Source of the DNA: Perognathus longimembris pacificus
Taxonomy: Eukaryota; Chordata; Mammalia; Rodentia; Heteromyidae
Assembly (NCBI RefSeq): GCF_023159225.1
Contig: NC_063171.1
Location: 14,521,142 to 14,585,141, forward strand
Length of the DNA: 64,000 bases
Reading direction: 5' to 3'
Shown here: piece after piece, positions 57,697-64,000 of the stretch
Layout: each line of letters starts with the position of its first letter
How positions within the stretch are numbered: the stretch's first letter is position 1
Translations under genes and position numbers: made by a program
Notes under the pieces: generated by a model
What the model was told of the DNA's origin: nothing
The model's input: the letters and a program-made list of their open reading frames with translations, nothing else
The model's database searches: none

Positions 57697-58886
57697 CACA
57701 ACCTCCAAACCTGTGGTAAGGTCTGTGCCCCTCGCTGTTCCTCGCTAAACAGTCCTCGTCTGTTGACGATCGAGTCCGGCCAAGTCCTTTTCCTTCTCCT
57801 CCATTTTCCTAATATCTGGGGCCTGAAACCTGGGAGAGGAAAAGCTCCAGGAGTAACTAGGTTTCTCCACTTGCCTCCTGATGCCTCTCATCAAGTCTTT
57901 CTGCTTCTGTTTCTGTGGCCTTTCTCCATCGGCAGCGCAGAGCCCGCCCAGCTTACTTTGGACTAAACAGCCACAGCCTGAAAAGACCTCGCAGCATTTA
58001 CCTCCATAAATGAATGGTGCCTGTCTCCTGGACAGGCTTGAGGTATTATTGGCTCCCTACATAAACGCAGAAAAGGCCTCATCTCTCCCCCGTTGTTTCT
58101 CCCTCACCTGTCCCTGGACTCTAATCTCCAGGCAGGAGGTTCTATGTTGTTTGGCTGACTCCACCAACCACCTAAAAGCCTTAAGGACAAGGTATATCCG
58201 GGATGTGGTAGCGGCACCCCGACAGGGACCTGAAGATTCCAGGAGTCCCCCACTTTCCTGTCTGTGGTGTCCCCAAAGACTCCAGGAGTGTCATCCATTG
58301 CTGATCATCTGACATCCTTTAATTTTAGGACATTTGGGGATGCTCTCCTAATTATTGTAATCCTTCCATTTCCCTGCCCAAAGCCTTGGGGATGCCTGAA
58401 GCAGCAGGACAGGCTCCATAGTCCTACCAAAATTTCCAAATTATCTCCCAGAGACATACCATGAGGTCTAACCTTAAGTCCCTCACTCAGGCTGACTGAT
58501 TTACAGTCAAAGATGACTGACTACCACAATCTGGCCTCACTAAACCATGGCCACCATTGGCCAGAATTCTGAACTTTTTATTTTACTCTTATTGACTTAA
58601 ACACTTTTCCAATGAAAAGGTGAGGTGTCTGAGGTCCCTACTCCCAAACCCTCCTCTTCCTCCTCTCCAGAGACCCCCCCTCCACAGCTCATCCCATTCT
58701 GCCCACCCTGTCCTTTTCTGACTTTCATTGAAATCCACCCCCTGTGCTTTCCTGTTTTTCTCACCAAGTCCTTCCCTGCTATAAAACTTTCAGCTCTTTC
58801 CTTCTGAAAGAAAAGTTCCCTTGCCTTGTAGAAATCTCCATCTCCACCTTTCTCTCTTTCCTTCTCTCTCTCTCCTCCCTCTCTCC

Positions 58887-58889
<3 letters not shown>

Positions 58890-58929
<40 letters not shown>

Positions 58930-58960
58930 TGTCTGTCTCTGTGTCTGTCTCTCTCTCTTT
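58890..58960. repeat. (GT)n(TCTG)n microsatellite
   Basis: GT run to about 58928, then TCTG/TCTC units. Confidence 0.95.
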
Positions 58961-60067
58961 CAGATCTCTGACAACCTTCAGACTAGAGATCATTTACCAT
59001 TACATCACCTCCATTCCCTTTGGGATGCAGACACTTAAACCTTTCCTTTTCTCTTTCCTGAGCCTACTTACTTCAAAATCTGGATTCTTGATTTCTCCTT
59101 TAAGGCAAAATTCCTAGGAGGCTGCAGAATAAAAATCCTTCTCTCTCACCTCTAACCTGTTCAGTTGGCTCCTCTCCTTCAAGACCTGATCAGCCACCAG
59201 CTCTCCTTCTACAGGCCTTGGAGACTGACACCTAGGAACTGATAAAGGACACATGGAGGCAGTTCTGCAACTCTGTACTCTTCCTCCAAGAGAATTTATG
59301 GCCAATTTTCCTTTTTAAGCCTAAGCATGCTTTAACCTTTTATACAAATGTGTGCTTGTGTATGTATATGTTCAACGTTATCTCATTGGAATAAGTAAAA
59401 ACTGTGATCATGGTATAAAAGTAGTCTTTTTCTATTTTTTGGTACTAATACTTCCTGAAAGTATTTGCTCCTTGACTGCAATTGTAAATCTCATAACCCA
59501 GAAGTTGAATCATCAAGTGTGCTACTCCTCATCTAGACAGCAATGATGAAGAAATCCAGTAAGGAGAAATGTAAACAGAGGAAAGTGAATAAAGAAAGCC
59601 TTAGAAAGGGAAATTGAGGTAACAGGAAGCTCTTTCTTCTGGATAAAAAGTAACAGTTGTCTTAAAGTTGTGTTCCAGGAAAAAAAGGTTGAAATTAAGA
59701 CAAATCCCAGGAAGTTTGTGTATATCTTAAAAGATAGAGCTTATCTAAAGTTGGTATGTAATTAAGTTGGCTATGATTTACAGTGAAAACTAACATCTCA
59801 TTCTTTGTGTTCTATCTATGAAAGTAATTGTGTAAACCAAAGTTCACTTAAGGGTTTATGTCAAGGTGCTTCAAATGAACACCTTTTAACTCATATGCCA
59901 TTTTCCCCATTTAATATGTAAGTTGCCTTGGATACAGTGTTTAAAGGACACCAGCTCCTGCATTTCTTGTAATCACATAGGCTTGGTGACACCTACAATG
60001 TCTTAACCTCAGTTAGTATCCTAAAGTATTGTATGCAGTTAAGAATAACTATTTCTGTTTGATCTCC

Positions 60068-60245
60068 TTGTTGCTGTAATTGGACATAAAAGTGGTTTTT
60101 GTGTCAAAGATTGCAGTTCAAAACCAACCCAGGCAGAAAAAAGTCTAAAACTCCATCTCCCAACTAACCAGCAAAGAGCCAAGCTGGAAGCATGGCTCAA
60201 GAGGATTAACTAGCCAAATGCTGAAAGTGGTACTGTGACTCCCAA
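60068..60245 (+). mobile_element. Decayed 7SL-like/Geo SINE fragment
   Basis: CTCCATCTCCCAACTAACCAGC is the linker. GGAAGCATGGCTCAAGAGG resembles Geo. Strongly diverged. Confidence 0.5.
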
Positions 60246-60317
60246 ATGGGGCAAGCCATTCTAGCAACATCTTCAGGGCAGTCCTGACAATGAGGGACCC
60301 TGGAGAGGAGTTAGAAA

Positions 60318-61274
60318 TGTCGCACCCTACTTTGTGCCTGCCCTTTGAAAATTGGCCACAGTCAGGAGATCACATGAGAACTGGTTGCTGGCCCACCTAG
60401 TGTCCATACCTGTCTACTTTCAAATTGGACAGGAACTTACTTTCTTGTCTTTGTTACCTTATGTTTCTTTTTCCCATCCATACTAATATAGTCCAGACAT
60501 CTATAGTCTATTTTAATGGAAATTTCTCCTTTCCTGTAATAGGAACTTTTCTAGCATGAGCCCAGGGTGTGTTTTCTTGGTCATTCATATCAATTAGTCC
60601 TCCCATCTTTTCAGCTTTTACTTGATCTCTTAGTTTCTCTTAGCAGGATAAGAGTCCTCACTCAGGACTCTACCTGGGAGCATGTCAAGGCACTACAGGC
60701 AACTGGAGGCTTACTTACACTGCCCTGCCCTGCCCAGCCCATGCACCCTGAATACCCCAGCCCCAGTGAAACCTCGTTGCCCCCATGTCAGCAGAAAGTA
60801 GCCAGAAAAGACCAGACATCCCTCAACTTTTTATACTCCGTCAGAGTTTCAAATGGTGGGAATCTGCTTTGCTCTCATAAATCCGTGTTGCTCCCCTCTC
60901 AGCACATTCTTTTTATGTAACCAAAGATCCTATAAGAACTAGTCTCTCCCTTCTATGCCCATTCTTTCTACATTTCCAAAGATGGAATATAAAGAATTGA
61001 TACACACCCTATTGTCCCAAGTACAAACAGACACCAGGCATAACCTCAGGTATATGAGATTGCTTTGATATGCAGGTAGAGCAATTCACTTAGGCCTATC
61101 TCTAAACAGTCCTTTGTGGGCCCAAGGAAAAGCCACCAACTTCCTAGAATTAGTGGGACTTTCATTAGCCTCTGCCTCCTTGCTCAGACCCCTTATAAGC
61201 CCAGTCCCAAATTCACCTACTCTCACAACTTCCAAACTCACTGTTTCTCAATAAATAGTCCTTGCTTGATGACA
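60318..61274 (+). mobile_element. Putative 3' LTR of the decayed retrovirus
   Basis: Proposed start TGTCGCACCC directly after a purine-rich stretch (GGAGAGGAGTTAGAAA, 60302-60317) that could be a polypurine tract. Proposed end GATGACA, giving a TGTC...GACA inverted repeat. An AATAAA signal lies about 25 bp before the end. The length (about 957 bp) is long for an LTR, so the start may be wrong. Confidence 0.45.
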
Positions 61275-61508
61275 CAAAAATTATAAAATTATGCATTAAA
61301 TAAAATGAGATAATTTAAAATTCTTTTATTTAAATAATTTTCAGATAGATGATATATTTAATAATTTTTTTCACATTTCCATTGTCAAACTTTGTTTTAA
61401 AATGCCTACTCTTTTCTAAGCAGATTTCCAATGGGATAACAATAATCCAATGGTGCAGAATCTTTCTGGAATATCAAAGTGTATTTTTTTCCTGAATAAT
61501 AAACATGT

Positions 61509-61557
<49 letters not shown>

Positions 61558-63048
61558 AGGAGATGCACAGGTATAGTCCCTTTAAGGGGCATGCCATCAG
61601 TCCTGCAATTAGAGAAGGGCTTCCATCATGCCAATGTATAGCTTGAAAGTTTTCCACTACTTAAAGACTGAGGGGGAAGGGAAAGATGAACATACCTGGA
61701 ACCATGCATGGGAAGCAACACACAGGCAAGAACTGGTTACAGAAAATGGTGCCTAGCCACATTTATTGGAGGAAAACATGGGGCCATATCCTTAGTAAAT
61801 GTGTGAATAGCTCCTTTAAAGGAAAAGCTACAATGCTGAAGGGCTCTGGGGACTTGAATATACCTCTAAATTATTACCTATAGTCCAAAGGGTTTCAACC
61901 CAGAATTTCATATTTGCAAGGCAAGCAACTGAAAATGAACAATAGCTGTAGCCATTTTTAACACACTTTAAAATGGGTTAAATAGGGTGGAATGAAGTTC
62001 AATACACTCTGGGTCCTTTGAACGTAACAAGACAATGGACTTACCTCTGAAAATATCAGTATCAGCTCCTAGTTTTATGTATTTGGTGTGGGACTTTGAT
62101 TTTACTAAAAATATTCTAAATAACTTTAGTATATTATTTATTTTATTTTCATTAATTGCCTTTACTAATGGGATTTAGCTTGGTATTTCAACAAATGTCT
62201 ATTATCTTACACTGTCCACACATTATTGTTTCTGAGGTTTTATTTTCTCGAAAAAATTTTCTCACTTTAATCATGTATATTGGATCATTATTAGTCTCTA
62301 GGATTTCTCATATTAGAGAGGTATTTCCTGTATCAAAAATCATAAAGTTTCCAAATTAATTTTATGTAACATATATAACACAAAATATGTTATCTTATTT
62401 TCCGTTCAAAGCTGCTTAGGTTTTCTTCAAGATTTTTAAATCAATTTATTATTATTTTTGTTAGTTATTACCTGCAATAGATAGAAGCTACAATGTAGCA
62501 AATTGGATAAATGTGAAATTCCCACAAAAATAGCTGACTTACATGTACACATATTTAATACAATGTTTACTTTATTTCAGTGATTAGCCTCCTTCAAAAC
62601 ATGCATATGTGGCATATTTTATGGCCAAACTATAAATTATTACAACTGTTTAATGGATTAGGTCAATAATATCGGAAAAGAAATCCATTGCCTTAGATGT
62701 CACTGGGAGAGGAAATTTCCTGAAGTAGAATTTGCATACGTAAGAGTTCCTCATATTTCTTTATTATTGACAAGATTTTAGTTGATGTCTCTTATAAAAA
62801 CTATATTCTGTCTCTAAATAGTGATCTCAAGGAAGCTTGCAGTTCATCTTATTGACCACTCCAGTAAATTCTACATATAATTAAAACATAAAGATATCAC
62901 ATTGTTAGTGTGATAAGCAATCATTTTGGGCCAAGCATTTTGTTTTATTTTCATAAATCTAAATGAAAGACATCAATTGACAACGTTTTTAAATTTAAAA
63001 AGATCACTATAATCGTGATTAAAGGATTCAACTATTCCTAAATCTCAG
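61275..63048. other. AT-rich DNA, no gene seen
   Basis: Contains the GT repeat at 61512-61556. Otherwise no repeat or frame above about 70 codons recognised. Confidence 0.5.
61512..61556. repeat. (TG)n microsatellite
   Basis: TG dinucleotide run of about 22 units. Confidence 0.98.
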
Positions 63049-63105
63049 ATGATAGATAGGTAGATAGATAAATAGATAAATAGATAGATAGATAGAGATA
63101 GACAG
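63049..63105. repeat. (GATA)n microsatellite
   Basis: GATA units with AATA and GAGATA interruptions. Confidence 0.95.
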
Positions 63106-63224
63106 AGATTGTTAGAAGTTTCTTTTATTTCGGGGGGGGGAAATTCACCTTCATATTTCACTCATAGTTATTCTTTATTTGTTGTGAAAATAAACATTTC
63201 ATTGGTCTTACGTGGATGAGGTAA

Positions 63225-63362
63225 TCTGAATATGTACTTTTTCTTGTTCAAGGCTTTCTGGTGGTTAACTGGAGATAAATTCTCATTGACCTTTTAGCAA
63301 GGCTGATTTTGAATGTCAATCACCAGGTGTCAGCAACCTGAGGATTGCTAGGATCACATTTT
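63225..63362 (-). mobile_element. 7SL-like/Geo SINE fragment
   Basis: CTTGTTCAAGGC, the linker GGTGGTTAACTGGAGATAAA and a decayed 7SL-like end (CAACCTGAGGATTGCTAGGA). Confidence 0.6.
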
Positions 63363-64000
63363 CCCTAAAATCAGAAATAAGGCAGAAGTGTCCACCCTTG
63401 CACTTACATCAAAAACAGTATTGAAAGGCAAAGCCAGAGCTATTGAGCAAGCCAAAGAAATAAAAAGATTCAAATTAAGAAGCAATAATTAAAGATATCC
63501 ATGCTCACATGTAAAAATATTTCACATATTTAAAACCCAAATGTTACACAAAAAAAAGAGAACTGATAAAACCCAATATACAATAATCTGTTGTATGTTT
63601 ATCCAAAAAGGAACAGTTTCAAAAGGATTTTGTGTTGGGGGTAAGGGAAGGGAGTGTATAAATGTATAGAAGGAGAGTAGAATGCACATATAAACTCCTT
63701 AGAAAGATTTCTAAGGACACAACTAACAGGAGAGAGAATTGACTATTGTGACTACATCAAAATAAAGTTTCTCCACAGCTCAGTATGTAGTTATTGAATC
63801 AGAAAGACAGTTAACAGACTTGGAGAAGGTCTTTACCAGCAACACATCAGATGAAGGCCTCTAATCCTAACATCCAATATACACAAGGACCTGGAGAAAC
63901 CAACCCCTTGCCAAACCTAAAATGCCAAACATTAAATGGGTAAGAGAGTTAAGAGATACTTCTCAGTAGAGGTAAGAATACCAAAGAAACACATGAGGAA
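63363..64000 (+). mobile_element. Ancient L1 ORF2, continues past window end
   Basis: 63365-63490 matches the reverse transcriptase region in decayed form (AAAATCAGAAATAAGGCAGA, GAGCAAGCCAAAGAAATAAAA). 63740-63900 matches later ORF2 (ACTTGGAGAAGGTCTTTACC, AACATCCAATATACACAAGG). Stops and indels break all frames. Confidence 0.7.

Larger units (their letters stand above)
57697..61274 (+). mobile_element. Decayed endogenous retrovirus, gammaretrovirus-like (tentative)
   Basis: Two LTR-end-like segments 3.5 kb apart match each other. 57731-57758 and 61237-61264 agree at 22 of 28 bases around CTGTT.CTC..TAAA.AGTCCT, and a shorter upstream block (CACAAC.TCCAAAC) agrees too. The later copy contains a canonical AATAAA signal; in the first it has mutated. 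The interior is richer in GC than its surroundings and holds only short frames, so gag, pol and env cannot be identified by eye. It has been invaded by a TG repeat and a SINE fragment. The 5' LTR is truncated. Assignment to a class is inference. Confidence 0.55.

Noticed and set aside
58625..58807. Proline-rich frame that might be a retroviral gag piece
   Set aside because: Only 60 codons with no diagnostic motif. Kept as part of the tentative retroviral interior, not called as a gene.

Overview
This window is mammalian nuclear DNA, almost certainly from a geomyoid rodent (kangaroo rats, pocket mice, pocket gophers). The basis is the dominant SINE: many copies of a dimer whose left half resembles a rodent ID element (tRNA-Ala-derived) and whose right half matches the Geo monomer. 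Together they form IDL-Geo, a family reported only from Geomyoidea. A second SINE type joins a 7SL/B1-like left half to the same Geo right half. Base composition is AT-rich, with many CA, CT, TA, GATA and GAAA/GGAA microsatellites.

I found no convincing protein-coding gene, exon, tRNA, rRNA or other functional RNA gene. Nearly every longer open reading frame lies in a microsatellite, a SINE or a LINE-1 (L1) fragment. The window reads as an intergenic or deep-intronic repeat landscape. I found no prokaryote-like, CRISPR-like or novel enzymatic system.

Layout. 1-13.3 kb holds SINEs, L1 3' ends and microsatellites, including a SINE inside a SINE (2.1-2.6 kb), an L1 3' end inside a SINE (4.1-4.9 kb), an inverted L1 fragment pair (7.4-8.0 kb) and a 325-bp GAAA/GGAA tract (10.2-10.5 kb). 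13.3-18.3 kb is the largest element: a minus-strand L1 with its 5' UTR, a broken ORF1, the ORF2 endonuclease domain and the 3' end, but no reverse transcriptase; a near-perfect 17-bp target-site duplication (TSD) flanks it. 18.7-21.7 kb has older L1 and SINE remnants. 21.7-30 kb is mostly AT-rich unique DNA with one tiny 5'-inverted L1 (27.2-27.4 kb). 30-33.7 kb includes a local tandem duplication in which only one copy carries a SINE. 34-43 kb is unique DNA with scattered SINEs and a truncated L1. 43.3-44.8 kb is a 5'-inverted L1 carrying a broken reverse transcriptase segment. 45.8-47.2 kb is an old L1. 49.5-52.3 kb holds a GC-rich unassigned block, a minus-strand LTR and a solo LTR with a perfect 6-bp TSD. 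57.7-61.3 kb looks like a decayed endogenous retrovirus with matching LTR ends. 63.4 kb to the end is ancient L1.

The elements do not form a pathway. Their value is as a record of insertions: clean TSDs, L1 5' inversions, nesting order, LTR boundaries, and sequence evidence that both halves of IDL-Geo descend from tRNA-like monomers.
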